Below, piece by piece: positions 54,977 through 64,000 of a stretch of DNA of 64,000 nt. Made by a program: the position numbers and the translations under genes. The notes beneath the pieces are model-generated. The model did no database searches. It worked only from the letters and a program-made list of their open reading frames with translations, and had not been told where the DNA came from. Origin of the DNA: Planctomycetota bacterium (GTDB lineage Bacteria > Planctomycetota > Planctomycetia > Pirellulales > Pirellulaceae); assembly GCA_016872775.1 (NCBI GenBank), contig VGZA01000008.1, positions 52,925 through 116,924 of the forward strand, in the 5' to 3' direction. Each line of letters opens with the position of its first letter. The stretch's first letter is position 1.

Positions 54977-56410
54977 ATGGTTGCAGGTCCAAACGATACC
55001 GGCGGACGAAAACGTACTTCGCTCCGTCCGCGGCGAGAGTTCCTGCGGTTGGGACTGGGCGGGTTCACCTCCTTGGCCGCCGCCGATTTATCGCGGCTTC
55101 GCGCGGGAACGACTGCGCGCGGGGGCAGCACCGCGCAGGCGACGGCGATAATTCTGGTCTGGCTGCGGGGCGGCGCCAGTCATCTGGAAACTTTTGATCC
55201 GAAACCGGAGGCACCAGCCGAATTTCGCGGACCGTTCGACGCGATTGAAACGAATGTCCCAGGGATCTTTGTCGGCGAACTACTGCCTCGTTTGTCCCGC
55301 ATTGCGGACAAATATGCACTGGTCCGATCGCTGGCGCATACCGGTGGCGGGCACCCGGCCGGTTCGCTGCAGGTGCTTTCCGGTGATCCGGACGCCCAGG
55401 ACAAACTGGTACCTCACTACCCGGATTGGATGACGGTTGCACACTATCTTCGTGCGGATCCCCGTCGAACCATCCCGAATTATGTGGCAGTGAACCCGGT
55501 CGATCGTTACGACAATTTCACGATCGCGGGCCCGTCGTATCTTGGCCCGACGTATGAACCGTTCAAGGTTTTTGGCGATCCGAGTTCGCCGACGTTTGAG
55601 GTTCCCAATATTGGCTTGAAGGACGAAGCACTACGGAATCGGCTCTCGGCGCGCGTCGACCTGCGGCGTTCCCTCGACAAGACACGCCGGGAGATTGACC
55701 GCTCTGGATGGATGGATGCCGCTGACCGATTTGAAGCTCAGGCGATGAATCTGCTTACCAGCGCGGCCGGAGCGGAGGCATTCGACCTGTCGCGCGAGCC
55801 AGATGCGGTCCGACAGCGCTACGGATTGCATTCCTGGGGCCAGCAATGCCTGATGGCTCGACGGTTGGTGGAAGCGGGCGTCGAGATCGTTACCACGGAG
55901 TTTGATGGCCCGCTCTGCGGTCGCGTGCAGAACTGGGACGACCATGCGGTCAATCATCACGTCTTTGATGCGAATCGATTTCGAGCCCCGTTTTTTGATC
56001 AAGCAATATCGGCATTGATCGACGATATTCATGAGCGGGGGTTGGCGGATCGAGTGATGGTCGTGGTGACCGGCGAATTCGGCCGCACGCCGCGCATCTC
56101 GTATGTGGCGAGCAGCGGCGGAGGTGTGGCATCCGGGGAAGCCGGAACCGTGCAGCCAGGTCGCGACCACTGGCCACGTGCAGGGTCGATGTTGTTCGCC
56201 GGCGGGGGCATTCGAGCGGCGCAAGTGGTCGGAGCGACCGACCCTCGGGGCGAAGACGTGATCGAACGCCGTGTGGGTCCCGAGGATTTTCTGGCGACGC
56301 TCTATCGGCATCTGCGAATCGATTTTCAGACGGCTGCGATTCCCGACCTCGCCGGCCGCCCGACACCGATTATTCGCAGCGGACGGCCAATCGTCGAACT
56401 CTTCGGTTGA
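54977..56410 (+). CDS. DUF1501 family exported protein
   Basis: A 477-residue protein with a twin-arginine-like signal (RPRREFLRLGLGGFTSLAAA). Conserved planctomycete features: ILVWLRGGASHLETFDPKP, ALVRSLAHTGGGHPAG and VMVVVTGEFGRTPRI. DUF1501 proteins are very abundant in planctomycetes, related to sulfatase-like folds, and of unknown function. The ATG at 54977 follows GGGGA; the longer frame would precede the Tat signal by 36 residues. Convergent with ugd. Confidence 0.88.
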   Translation: MVAGPNDTGGRKRTSLRPRREFLRLGLGGFTSLAAADLSRLRAGTTARGGSTAQATAIILVWLRGGASHLETFDPKPEAPAEFRGPFDAIETNVPGIFVGELLPRLSRIADKYALVRSLAHTGGGHPAGSLQVLSGDPDAQDKLVPHYPDWMTVAHYLRADPRRTIPNYVAVNPVDRYDNFTIAGPSYLGPTYEPFKVFGDPSSPTFEVPNIGLKDEALRNRLSARVDLRRSLDKTRREIDRSGWMDAADRFEAQAMNLLTSAAGAEAFDLSREPDAVRQRYGLHSWGQQCLMARRLVEAGVEIVTTEFDGPLCGRVQNWDDHAVNHHVFDANRFRAPFFDQAISALIDDIHERGLADRVMVVVTGEFGRTPRISYVASSGGGVASGEAGTVQPGRDHWPRAGSMLFAGGGIRAAQVVGATDPRGEDVIERRVGPEDFLATLYRHLRIDFQTAAIPDLAGRPTPIIRSGRPIVELFG

Positions 56411-56477
56411 ACCGACACTTGATACCTGCCGCAGACCGGTCGGCAGCCGAATCGTGCCTGTGGCTTCCAGCCGCAGC

Positions 56478-57791
56478 CTACGGCCGAACCGTAGTGCGGC
56501 CAATCGAGTAATACGTGAATCCCGCATCGCGCATTGCGGCCGGTTCATATAGATTCCGGCCGTCGAAAACCAGCGGCCGGCGCATGCAGGCTTTCAGTTC
56601 CGCGAAGTCGGGGTTGCGGAAGTCGCCCCATTCCGTGTTGATCGCCAGAGCATCCGCGTCCTGGGCGGCTGACAACGGCTTCGCGGCGTAACTCAGTCGA
56701 TCGCCATACTCGCGCCGCACATTCTCCATCGCCTCGGGATCGAACACCTGCACGCGGGCGCCCAGCGCCAACAGCCGATCGATCAGCACCAGGGCCGGCG
56801 CCTCACGGATATCATCCGTTCGCGGCTTGAAAGCGAGCCCCCAGACGCCGATGGTCTTGCCCGCAAGATCGCCGTGGAAATGCTCTTCGATTTTCCGGAT
56901 CAGTACTTTCTTCTGTTCGTTGTTCACCGAATCGACCGCCTCCAGGATGCGCGGCATCAGCTGGTGTTCCCGGGCCATCGTCGCCAAGGCTCGCACATCT
57001 TTGGGAAAGCAGCTGCCGCCATATCCCACGCCGGGAAAGAGAAACGCGAATCCGATCCTTCGATCGTGGCCGATCCCGCGTCGAACGTCGTTGATGTCGC
57101 CGTGCAGGCCCTCGCAAAGGTTGGCCATCTCGTTGATAAAGCTGATCTTCGTCGACAGCAGCGCATTAGCGACGTATTTCGTCAGCTCCGCACTCTCCGG
57201 TGACATGACCAAAAACGGCTTGTCCGTGCGCAAAAACGGAGCATAGAGTTCCTGTAACACCTCCGCCACTTCTTCCCGACGGACACCCACCACGACCCGG
57301 TCGGGAAACATGAAGTCATTGATCGCCGCCCCCTCCTTGAGAAACTCGGGGTTGCTTGCCACGTCGGCATCACGGCCCGTCGCCTTCCGGATCCGCTCAA
57401 AGATCCCTCGATTCGTACCTACAGGCACAGTGCTCTTCACGACGATGATCGACTGGGGATTCAGGTGCGGAATCACTGCGTCCACAACCGCCCAGAGCGC
57501 ACTCAGATCGGCGGCGCCCGATTCCGACGATGGAGTCCCGACGGCAATATAGACGATGCGCGCTGACCGCACCGCGCCGGGCAGATCGGTCGTGAACTTG
57601 AGTCGACCGGCCGCGGCGTTGCGCAACACTAATTCCGACAATCCCGGCTCGTAAATCGGTACCACCCCTCGCAGCAGGCCCTCGATTTTCGCCTGATTAT
57701 TATCCACGCAAGTGACATCGTTGCCCGTATCGGCAAAACAGGTGCCGGTGACGAGTCCAACGTAACCAGTTCCGATCATTGCAATTTTCAT
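56478..57791 (-). CDS. ugd: UDP-glucose 6-dehydrogenase
   Basis: A 437-residue enzyme that oxidises UDP-glucose to UDP-glucuronate for surface polysaccharides. Rossmann motif [15 protein letters not shown], the catalytic Cys in [25 protein letters not shown] and [14 protein letters not shown] are all present. The C-terminal UDP-binding domain is complete. Not linked to other sugar genes here. Confidence 0.96.
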   Translation of the reverse strand: MKIAMIGTGYVGLVTGTCFADTGNDVTCVDNNQAKIEGLLRGVVPIYEPGLSELVLRNAAAGRLKFTTDLPGAVRSARIVYIAVGTPSSESGAADLSALWAVVDAVIPHLNPQSIIVVKSTVPVGTNRGIFERIRKATGRDADVASNPEFLKEGAAINDFMFPDRVVVGVRREEVAEVLQELYAPFLRTDKPFLVMSPESAELTKYVANALLSTKISFINEMANLCEGLHGDINDVRRGIGHDRRIGFAFLFPGVGYGGSCFPKDVRALATMAREHQLMPRILEAVDSVNNEQKKVLIRKIEEHFHGDLAGKTIGVWGLAFKPRTDDIREAPALVLIDRLLALGARVQVFDPEAMENVRREYGDRLSYAAKPLSAAQDADALAINTEWGDFRNPDFAELKACMRRPLVFDGRNLYEPAAMRDAGFTYYSIGRTTVRP

Positions 57792-57949
57792 GCTGTTGGC
57801 ATCCGAGAGCTAGGGACTTGCCGCGCCGTTCTGTTGCTGCTGCTTTGTCACATCCAACAGGTGAACAAATCGGCTGCAAACCGATTGGACCTCCGCGCCG
57901 GGATATCTATAACGTAACTTGTTTTGCAAGGAACGCCAGGGAAGAACGA

Positions 57950-57969
57950 CCGCCGGTGCCTTCCGGCGG
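57950..57969. other. perfect inverted repeat between ugd and the next gene
   Basis: CCGCCGG and CCGGCGG with a 6-base loop. Located in the divergent region upstream of both ugd and the hypothetical gene at 58021. No T-run follows. Confidence 0.5.
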
Positions 57970-58020
57970 CGCAACGACCCGGTCCACGGGCATCAAAACC
58001 GTTAATCCAGGAACCATCGC

Positions 58021-58473
58021 GTGAACGCCCCACATCTCATTCGCTTGCATCAAGTCTGGACCCACACCGTGAGGATCGTCCAAGACGAGGGTGGCGGTGC
58101 GGCAACGGCCGACAACGATGCCGTTCCGCAGGGGGAGCGAAAATCGGTCCTCTGTCGGACGTTCAATGCCCCGAGTGGAATCACGGACCAAGACCGTATC
58201 GAATTACTGGTCAGACTACGACAGCATGCCGGACAGATTCGACTGAACGACACTGAACTGGGTCCGGTCGGCAGCGAGCCGCGATCGATCGTGATCGGTT
58301 CGCTGCTGCGCCCCCATAATCGCATCGAACTGGTCGTGTCCGACCCGGCCACCTGGATCGACCTTGAACCATCATCCAAAGACGGCAAGCACCGCTTTCC
58401 CGGCGAGATCGCATTGCGAATCGCTCCAGCGGAAAGCGGGCCGTGCGTCGCGCCATGCGACGACGGAGGATGA
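58021..58473 (+). CDS. hypothetical protein
   Basis: A 150-residue protein with a GTG start after AGGAACC. Beta-rich-looking sequence (TVRIVQDEGGG, RIELLVRLRQHAGQIRL, RPHNRIELVVSDPATWI). I recognise no family. It is the next gene after ugd, on the opposite strand. Function unknown. Confidence 0.55.
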   Translation: MNAPHLIRLHQVWTHTVRIVQDEGGGAATADNDAVPQGERKSVLCRTFNAPSGITDQDRIELLVRLRQHAGQIRLNDTELGPVGSEPRSIVIGSLLRPHNRIELVVSDPATWIDLEPSSKDGKHRFPGEIALRIAPAESGPCVAPCDDGG

Positions 58474-58864
58474 ATGGAACGGCAGCCAGAACCCAATCGT
58501 CCTCGGATATCCAATCGCACGTGGACACATGCCCCCGATGTCAGGTTTGACTTGCGGGGATCGACGAATATTTCGCCAGGCGCGGTGGAATTTTCGCCTG
58601 GCGAATCGCGGGAGAAGTTCCCAGGCAAATTGTCGGCGAGCCACTTACCCAATGCGGCACACCGAACTTTGCCGCAGGTTCTAAAGCTTGGCATGAAACC
58701 TGCACTCCCGCAGCCGAACCGGAGGACAAGCCAGAGTATGCAGCAGCCGGACCGCTGCCCGCAAAACAGAAACCCGCAAGACAACAACCGTGTCGAAAAT
58801 CGTATCAACAATCGTGTCGAATCGTCGGCGGGAGACCCATGACATCCCGTCAGGAAATTCCGTC
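58474..58864. other. 391-bp region with an inverted repeat and short repeats
   Basis: TTCGCCAGGCG (58572-58582) pairs with CGCCTGGCGAA (58595-58605), loop 12. Later ATCGTGTCGAA-like units recur (about 58787-58822). A frame starting at 58474 immediately after the previous stop is low-complexity and unconvincing as a gene, so I do not annotate it. Confidence 0.5.
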
Positions 58865-59866
58865 ATGAAAAAGCAGACCCGAGCAAGGCAGTTCGACCGC
58901 GGTTTCACGCTGGTGGAATTGTTGGTTGTGATCGGCATCCTGGGAATTCTGGTTTCGCTGCTGCTGCCGGCGGTCCAGGCAGCACGCGAATCGGCCCGTA
59001 GAACGGCCTGCGTCAACAATCTCAAGCAACTCGCGCTGGCAATGCAGTTGCATGAAACGGCACAAGGGATCCTCCCGTATTCCAAGCGTGATTCGCTGCC
59101 CCAGCGCAGTTGGGCGCCTGATTTGCTGCCATATCTCGAACAGTCCAACATGATCGCGCCTGCGAACTTCAATCTCACGCAGAACTGGTGGCGAAGCACG
59201 TCGAGCGGTTCACCGTCGTTCCCCATCCCGAACTCGGCGACATCCCAGAAACACTTGAGTGTCTTCATTTGTCCATCGACACCTAATCCGTTCCGGTTGC
59301 AGAATAAGGCCGAGACACCGCCGGAGCAGAACAAAGTCGGAGCCTGCGGCGACTATTTTGTGACCGAGGGAGTCAATATCGCGATCAACAACGAATTACC
59401 TGTCGGCGAGCAGTATCCGGCGACGGCCGATCTGACCGGCGCCCTGCGTAAGTTTCCCGAAGTGAACCGACTGGCGCACATTCTCGATGGCACCTCGAAT
59501 ACGATCCTGTTGGGAGAGTGCGCTGGCAGGGAAGATGTCTGGCGAGGCCGCAAGATGAAGCCAGCCCTGGCCGACAAGTCGCACGCCAACTGTGCGCGGG
59601 CTCGTGGTGGTGCCTGGGCAACCAACGATAATCCCTATGAGATAGGGACACGCGTGGAATGGTGTGGGAACGGCACAATTCCCGGTCCGATGCGCATCAA
59701 CAATTCGAATGAGTATGGGCACCTGTTTTACAGCTTTCATCCCCTGGGCGCGAATTTCGGCTTTGCCGACGGTTCGGTTCGCTTCATCGCCGAGTCGGCG
59801 CGACTTCGCCTGTTGACCGACCTCGTCACCAAGATGGGCTCCGAATCATCGCTCGAGGAGTTCTAG
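58865..59866 (+). CDS. DUF1559 prepilin-like protein
   Basis: A 333-residue protein with a type IV prepilin N-terminus ([20 protein letters not shown]) including the Phe/Thr/Leu/Glu order at the cleavage site, so it is processed by a prepilin peptidase and inserted in the inner membrane. The DUF1559 domain follows: [42 protein letters not shown] and the end [15 protein letters not shown]. The ATG at 58865 follows CAGGAAATT. The next gene starts 4 bp later, a frequent planctomycete pair. Confidence 0.9.
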   Translation: MKKQTRARQFDRGFTLVELLVVIGILGILVSLLLPAVQAARESARRTACVNNLKQLALAMQLHETAQGILPYSKRDSLPQRSWAPDLLPYLEQSNMIAPANFNLTQNWWRSTSSGSPSFPIPNSATSQKHLSVFICPSTPNPFRLQNKAETPPEQNKVGACGDYFVTEGVNIAINNELPVGEQYPATADLTGALRKFPEVNRLAHILDGTSNTILLGECAGREDVWRGRKMKPALADKSHANCARARGGAWATNDNPYEIGTRVEWCGNGTIPGPMRINNSNEYGHLFYSFHPLGANFGFADGSVRFIAESARLRLLTDLVTKMGSESSLEEF

Positions 59867-59870
59867 ATTC

Positions 59871-60341
59871 GTGTCGGTTCGGAGCAGTCGAGCACGCCTT
59901 CTCCTTGGCGCTTCAATTCCTCTCAACGCTGCGGTCAGTTGCGTAATCTTGGCCGGCTTGACTGGATGTGGGGCCGGGGAACCGAAAATTCATCCCGTCA
60001 CGGGCAAGGTCCTGCTCAATGGACAACCCCTGGCCGACGCCTCCGTCGTCTTCCATCCCGTCGACGCGCAATCCAGACCGGAACTGCGTCGTTTGACCGC
60101 CCGCACCGATGCCGGCGGAGCATTTCGACTGACGACGCGCGACCCGGGAGATGGCGCGCCCGCAGGCGAATATGGAGTCACGGTCGAATTTCGTGAACTG
60201 GTTCAGGAAGGGGACGAATTCGTTCGCAGCGGCGCCAATCTGCTCCCCGACCGTTACGCGCATCCCGCCACCTCTGGACTCCACTGCCGAATTGAAGCGG
60301 GTTCGAATCAACTCCTGCCGTTTCAACTGGAAAGTCCCTGA
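59871..60341 (+). CDS. small lipoprotein with carboxypeptidase-regulatory-like domain
   Basis: A 156-residue protein with a hydrophobic N-terminus and lipobox-like LTGC at about residues 30-33. The mature part begins VTGKVLLNGQPLADASVVFHP, a carboxypeptidase-regulatory-like (Ig-fold) domain seen in planctomycete surface lipoproteins. The start is GTG at 59871, just after the DUF1559 stop, in which case both genes are translated together. Function unknown; likely surface partner of the DUF1559 protein. Confidence 0.8.
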   Translation: MSVRSSRARLLLGASIPLNAAVSCVILAGLTGCGAGEPKIHPVTGKVLLNGQPLADASVVFHPVDAQSRPELRRLTARTDAGGAFRLTTRDPGDGAPAGEYGVTVEFRELVQEGDEFVRSGANLLPDRYAHPATSGLHCRIEAGSNQLLPFQLESP

Positions 60342-60365
60342 CGGTCATTTCGAAGGTCATTTCGA

Positions 60366-60421
60366 AGACACCCAAACTTTTTACAACTCGCGAATACAAC
60401 TCGCAGACACTCGAACTTTTT
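60366..60421. repeat. AGACAC...AACTTTT motifs upstream of the RAYT gene
   Basis: AGACACCCAAACTTT (60366-60380) and a degenerate AGACACTCGAACTTTTTT (from 60405). The complement of the first, AAAGTTTGGGTGTCT, recurs after the gene at 62537-62547 and 62569-62582. They probably mark the two ends of a transposable element. Confidence 0.6.
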
Positions 60422-60584
60422 TGGAAAATTCTTTTCATTGCGTGTCGGTTTTGGCTGCCCACGTACGTTGAATATATGAGGACGGAGGTGTCAAAGATCG
60501 CCGAGTCCAGTCGCGATCACGGAGCGGTCGTTGCCGCGAACCGGGGTACGCCCGTCCTGTCGGTACTGCTTCAAGGAGCCATCG

Positions 60585-62129
60585 ATGCCCGGGCACGCGC
60601 GGAAGGATATCGTTCGGGAAGGTGTAGTCGGCATCTACCACACCTGGTCGCGTTGCGTGCAGAAGGCGTTCTTGAGCGGATTCGACCCGCGGACTCAGAC
60701 CGACTTCAGTTATCGCCGCGAGTGGATCAGTTTGCTGCTGAAATACCTGGCCAGCGTCTTCGCAGTCGACGTGGGAAATTACAGTGTGCTCTCGAATCAT
60801 CAGCACCTGATCGCCCGCACGCGGCCCGACATTTCCGCCAAGTGGAGCGACGAGGAAGTCGCCTGGCGCTGGAAGCTGGCCTGGCCCAACTGGCGCGATG
60901 GCAAGTGGACCCGCACGCCGACCGATCAGGAACTTCAAGAGTTACTGGCCGACCAGGCAAAAATCCCCAAGCTGCGTGAAAACCTGGCCAGTTTGTCCTG
61001 GTTCATGGCGCGGTGGAAGGAACCGATCGCGCGGATGGCGAACGCAGAAATGGAGTGCCGTGGGCATTTTTACGAACAGCGCTTCGGCAGCCGGGAGGTG
61101 CTGGACGACGCCGGCAATCTCTGCACCAACATCTACGTCGACTTGAACCAGATCAAGGCGGGGATGGCCGGCTCACTCGAGGCATGTGACAATTCGGCGA
61201 TCCGGGATCGACTGAGAGCCTGGCGGCAGGAGCAGGTCAAGGAGGCGGTCGAGGCATTCCAAACGGACGGAACACACGGATTTTCGTTGGAATCAGGCGA
61301 CGCCGAACAGCTTATTGCGGATTGTTACCTGGCTCCGATCGGTGACGTGGGGCCGACGATGCCGCAACCGGCGACGATCCGTTTGCGCTCGACCGATATA
61401 CCATCCGCCACGGCGGAACTCGCATCCCCGCCACAGCCGAGTACCGCGGAGTCACAGGATACCCAAACCGCACAATGCGATGATTCCGAACCGCTCCGGG
61501 AAAACTCCCAGGGCGCCACGGTTCAAGTCGTTGGCAACGCCATCGATTCCTCGACAAACTCCTCACCCGCTTCTGAGGCATCGGCTGCAACCATTCCCAC
61601 GGATGCTGTCCTGTCCGTTTCCACTGCAACTACGACGACATCTCCCGATCTGGCAACGGTTGCAGCTTCTGACTCCACCGAATCAGCAGAACCGCCCTCT
61701 GCCACGGCAACCGCTGCCACGGCTCGTCGCTCGTTGCGGCGAGGCCGTCCACCGAGCCCAAAGCCAACGCCCACATTCAAAATGCATGAACGGCTGCAGT
61801 TTGGGCGACGGAGTCGACCATCGGATTCGGTCTATCTGGCAATTCCCCGGCAGCAATATCTGGCGGTCGTACTTTGGACCGCTGAACAGTTTCTCGCCAA
61901 ACGGTCCGACGCCCCGTCGTCGAAACCACCAGCGCCGCCTCCGGAGACGGTTTCTGAGTTTCTCATGAAAACGGGGATTGCGCCAAAGCAATGGTGCCTG
62001 GTCATCGACAAACTTGAACGCTTGTTTCACCGGGCCATTGGGCACCCCGATAAGATGGCCGAGCCCATGCGACGAAACAACCGACGTTGGATTCAAGGCA
62101 TCCGAGCCAGCAGGGAGGTCTTCACCTGA
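60585..62129 (+). CDS. REP-associated tyrosine transposase (RAYT)-like protein, oversized
   Basis: A 514-residue protein. Residues 15-200 carry a Y1/HUH transposase core: IYHTWSRCVQKAFLSGFD, the HUH-like pair His72 and His74 (SNHQHLIA) and the candidate nucleophile Tyr184 in YVDLNQIKAG. Typical RAYT proteins are 150-250 residues; this one adds a 320-residue tail with an Ala/Ser/Thr/Pro-rich part (about 270-405), the basic segment RRSLRRGRPPSPKP and a C-terminal block. ATG at 60585 follows AAGGAGCC. Domestication or a planctomycete-specific transposase type is possible; the HUH assignment is by eye. Confidence 0.65.
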   Translation: MPGHARKDIVREGVVGIYHTWSRCVQKAFLSGFDPRTQTDFSYRREWISLLLKYLASVFAVDVGNYSVLSNHQHLIARTRPDISAKWSDEEVAWRWKLAWPNWRDGKWTRTPTDQELQELLADQAKIPKLRENLASLSWFMARWKEPIARMANAEMECRGHFYEQRFGSREVLDDAGNLCTNIYVDLNQIKAGMAGSLEACDNSAIRDRLRAWRQEQVKEAVEAFQTDGTHGFSLESGDAEQLIADCYLAPIGDVGPTMPQPATIRLRSTDIPSATAELASPPQPSTAESQDTQTAQCDDSEPLRENSQGATVQVVGNAIDSSTNSSPASEASAATIPTDAVLSVSTATTTTSPDLATVAASDSTESAEPPSATATAATARRSLRRGRPPSPKPTPTFKMHERLQFGRRSRPSDSVYLAIPRQQYLAVVLWTAEQFLAKRSDAPSSKPPAPPPETVSEFLMKTGIAPKQWCLVIDKLERLFHRAIGHPDKMAEPMRRNNRRWIQGIRASREVFT

Positions 62130-62773
62130 CGGTCGGAGTTGGGTCGAAGGTCCACGGCGGCTGCGAATCACCGTAACTGGCTCGACGGAAGCTCATTCAA
62201 TCGGCAGCGCGCATGGTCTGCTTCACAAACATCGCGTCCCAGTAATGCCGGCCAAGGTTACTCTCGCCCCTTCGAAGCTCCGCCGCAGCCGAACCGCTGA
62301 CGGCCTCTCCACTGCGTTGCCATGCTCGCTGAGGTTCGCCTCCGTGAGTTAGCTGGTCAAGTGTTGTACGTTACCGTTCGTCCTGCGATTGCAGTTCCGT
62401 CACGCGGACCAATGTGTCGGTCGTTCATCAGTCGTGCGTGACAGTCTCGATCGGTCCTTCTGTTGCGACAGTTCCGTGAGTCGATCGAGCGACTCGATAC
62501 GACGGGTAAAGCTGCCACGGCAGATTGTTCAAAAATGTTTGGGTGTCTGGAATTGGAAGACGATCACGAAAGTTGGGTGTCTGGAATCAATGGAATCAAA
62601 TCAGACGTCTCCGCTTGCGGCGATGCGTTTCGCCAGTTCAGAGCGGTCTTTGCGCGGCTGGGGTGACGCAATCTGGCGCCCCCGATTCCAGGAAATCGAA
62701 CGCCGCTTGCAGTTCCAATTGCTCCAAGTCTGTCGTCGAGAGCTCCAAGTCTGTCGTCGAGAGCAGCAGGCAC
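62130..62773. other. 644-bp non-coding region after the RAYT gene
   Basis: Contains the GTTTGGGTGTCT motifs (62537-62547, 62569-62582) and the 21-bp tandem duplication at 62721-62762. No convincing gene; several overlapping short frames have no start context or composition of coding sequence. Confidence 0.5.
62721..62762. repeat. 21-bp tandem duplication
   Basis: GCTCCAAGTCTGTCGTCGAGA occurs twice head to tail (62721-62741 and 62742-62762), just before the 3' end of the ADP-ribosylglycohydrolase-like gene. Confidence 0.85.
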
Positions 62774-63400
62774 CTAGCGAGCCAGGCGACGATTTTCGAA
62801 CCGCTCGCGGAACTCCTCAACGACCTCCCGAAGCGGCGCATCGAGCATCGCGAGGGCTCGTTCCTGAATCGAATCCGGTACACCTCCATAAAATGTCTCG
62901 GCGATGCCACCCGCAATGCAAGCCATCGTATCGGCGTCGCCACCCAACGAGATCGCATTTCGGACGGCGTCCTCGTAGTCTTCCGATTCCAGGAACGCGA
63001 TGCTCGATTGCGGCACCGAGCCTTGGCAGGAAACATCGAAGCCGTAGTCGGCGCGAATCGACTCCATTTGGTCCGTCAATCGGTAACCGAACCGTCGCTC
63101 AAGATCGTCTCGCATATCCTGTTTTTGATAACCCATGCGTGCCAGGAGTATGGCGACGGCAGTCGCCTGCGCCCCGCGAATGAAACTCTCGCCAAAACCG
63201 GCTTGCGGGTACGCGTGAAAGTACTCATGAAAGGCTTCGACGTATTCCATACCTCGCAGCAGGCACGACGCAACCGCTACCGTCAACACCGGATCGTCCG
63301 TGAATCGCGAATATTCATCAAACAAAGGAAATTCCTTCGTCTTCGTTTCCTGCCCTTCGTGTACGGAACCAACGATGTCTCCCGCGATGGCACCGATCAT
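62774..63400 (-). CDS. ADP-ribosylglycohydrolase-like protein, internally shortened
   Basis: A 208-residue DraG-family protein. The N-terminus MIGAIAGDIVGSVHEG and the C-terminal FDVSCQGSVPQSSIAFLES and SLGGDADTMACIAGGIAE are family hallmarks. Normal members are about 260-270 residues; here roughly 60 residues are missing after AGFGESF (about residue 73), including the usual GNG(S/A)xMR motif. The first metal motif reads TDDP (34-37) instead of TDDT. It therefore may be inactive. The ATG at 63400 follows GGAGAAATCC. Confidence 0.8.
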   Translation of the reverse strand: MIGAIAGDIVGSVHEGQETKTKEFPLFDEYSRFTDDPVLTVAVASCLLRGMEYVEAFHEYFHAYPQAGFGESFIRGAQATAVAILLARMGYQKQDMRDDLERRFGYRLTDQMESIRADYGFDVSCQGSVPQSSIAFLESEDYEDAVRNAISLGGDADTMACIAGGIAETFYGGVPDSIQERALAMLDAPLREVVEEFRERFENRRLAR

Positions 63401-63524
63401 TGGATTTCTCCGTTCTCTTTCAACGTCGCTGAACTCTGACCGAGAAGAACGAGGCCGGGTCAATTTGCCGTTCCGCAGCAAAGGTCCGCAACGCTGTTTT
63501 CTGGCATCGGTTCCACGGCACTGC

Positions 63525-63530
63525 TATACT
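63525..63530 (+). promoter_or_regulatory. possible -10 element
   Basis: TATACT, with TGGCAT (63502-63507) 17 bp upstream as a poor -35. It lies about 75 nt before the ATG at 63604. Confidence 0.3.
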
Positions 63531-63603
63531 GAAACGGCCTTGTCGCCAGCCAAAATCGGTTTACTCGTGGATCAAAGACTGTTCATTGGATCGGGGCCGC
63601 GTG

Positions 63604-64000
63604 ATGTCCGAGTTGCCTCCAAAGTCCGAATCGGAACCAGTGCGGGATCGGCCACGGCGGATTCGCTCACTGATGGAGATGGCGGCTCCGATCTTGGCGG
63701 CGGAACGCGGGTTGACGGCGGCCGGTCGATTGAAGCTGACGATGTTGGCTCGCCAGATCGGCCTTGACGATGACGACGTGGAGTTCGCGCTGCTGGCGCT
63801 GATGGCAAGCACCCGTCGTGATCCAGCAATTCCGTCGGCACCACACCCACCACCGCCACCACACTCACCACACTCACCACCACCGACCTCGTCGGCTCTG
63901 CCGCGCGACGCCCTGCCTACAGCACCAGCCACGAGTTACGACGGCGTCGAACGCGCGTTGCCCGGGATCCGCGACCGGCAGGTACGGCGCTTCCGTCGCT
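63604..64000 (+). CDS. unknown protein, cut by the window end
   Basis: An open frame of 132 codons with no stop to the end of the window, so the gene continues beyond. It begins MSELPPKSESEPVRDRPRR; residues 20-65 (RSLMEMAAPILAAERGLTAA then KLTMLARQIGLDDDDVEFAL) form a helical domain. A low-complexity His/Pro-rich linker (about 78-95) and YDGVERALPGIRDRQVRRF follow. A GTG one codon upstream is a possible start. I do not recognise the family. Confidence 0.6.
   Translation, partial: MSELPPKSESEPVRDRPRRIRSLMEMAAPILAAERGLTAAGRLKLTMLARQIGLDDDDVEFALLALMASTRRDPAIPSAPHPPPPPHSPHSPPPTSSALPRDALPTAPATSYDGVERALPGIRDRQVRRFRR

Larger units (their letters stand above)
60366..62588 (+). mobile_element. putative RAYT-type mobile element
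   Basis: The segment bounded by the upstream AGACACCC motif and the downstream GTTTGGGTGTCT motif encloses the transposase-like gene. End points are estimates. Confidence 0.5.

Noticed and set aside
58474..58842. 122-codon frame starting right after the stop of the hypothetical gene
   Set aside because: Low-complexity Asn/Arg/Pro-rich translation over inverted and short repeats; no good ribosome-binding site.
62389..63439. two overlapping + frames (62389-63183 and 62525-63439) after the RAYT gene
   Set aside because: Their 3' parts are antisense to the ADP-ribosylglycohydrolase-like gene and their 5' parts cover repeats; no motif.

Overview
The window is about 64 kb of GC-rich DNA from a planctomycete (class Planctomycetia; I cannot place the genus). 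The assignment rests on several lineage markers: two DUF1559 proteins, one with a prepilin-type N-terminus and a small lipoprotein partner; a DUF1501 protein; a large DUF1598-like secreted protein; PQQ-repeat and membrane-bound spermidine-synthase-like proteins; an enlarged ribosomal protein L17; and a ribosomal operon without rpmD, infA, map or rpsD. I found no rRNA, tRNA, CRISPR array or phage.

Region 1 (1-10.7 kb, + strand) is a tightly packed operon for a legionaminic-acid-type nonulosonic acid. Its genes run: N-acetyl sugar amidotransferase (cut by the window start), SAM methyltransferase, CBS-nucleotidyltransferase (PtmE type), LegB dehydratase, LegC aminotransferase, an unassigned GT-B-like protein, LegI synthase, LegG hydrolysing epimerase, LegF CMP-transferase and a second GT-B-like protein. 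The amidotransferase plus methyltransferase pair recalls the PtmG/PtmH tailoring steps of Campylobacter. No LegH acetyltransferase is visible.

Region 2 (10.8-17.8 kb) holds an enoyl-CoA hydratase-family protein, an 804-residue DUF1559 protein, a ketosynthase-like protein that has lost its catalytic Cys, an RbsC-type permease with a large inserted domain, and a membrane protein.

Region 3 (17.9-33.2 kb, - strand) is the fused S10-spc-alpha ribosomal operon, from rpsJ to rplQ with secY, adk and rpoA. It is read from a strong sigma-70-like promoter at about 33.1 kb with a leader of roughly 165 nt.

Region 4 (33.2-44.4 kb) has a lipoprotein with a possibly leaderless mRNA, class II fructose-bisphosphate aldolase, a DUF1598-like protein, a BFD-like [2Fe-2S] protein and a membrane spermidine-synthase-like protein. 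It also has the B12-dependent ribonucleotide reductase nrdJ, with a good terminator and paired NrdR-box-like sites upstream, and rplU.

Region 5 (44.7-58.5 kb) is mixed: a LarA-like protein, a SUKH-like protein, a hybrid histidine kinase, a VWA protein, cysK, a PQQ-repeat protein, a DUF1501 protein, UDP-glucose dehydrogenase and a small hypothetical protein. An apparently ownerless minus-strand terminator lies at about 52.0 kb.

Region 6 (58.8-64 kb) has a DUF1559/lipoprotein pair and an oversized RAYT-like HUH transposase flanked by inverted short motifs. It ends with an ADP-ribosylglycohydrolase homologue that appears internally deleted and a gene that runs off the window.
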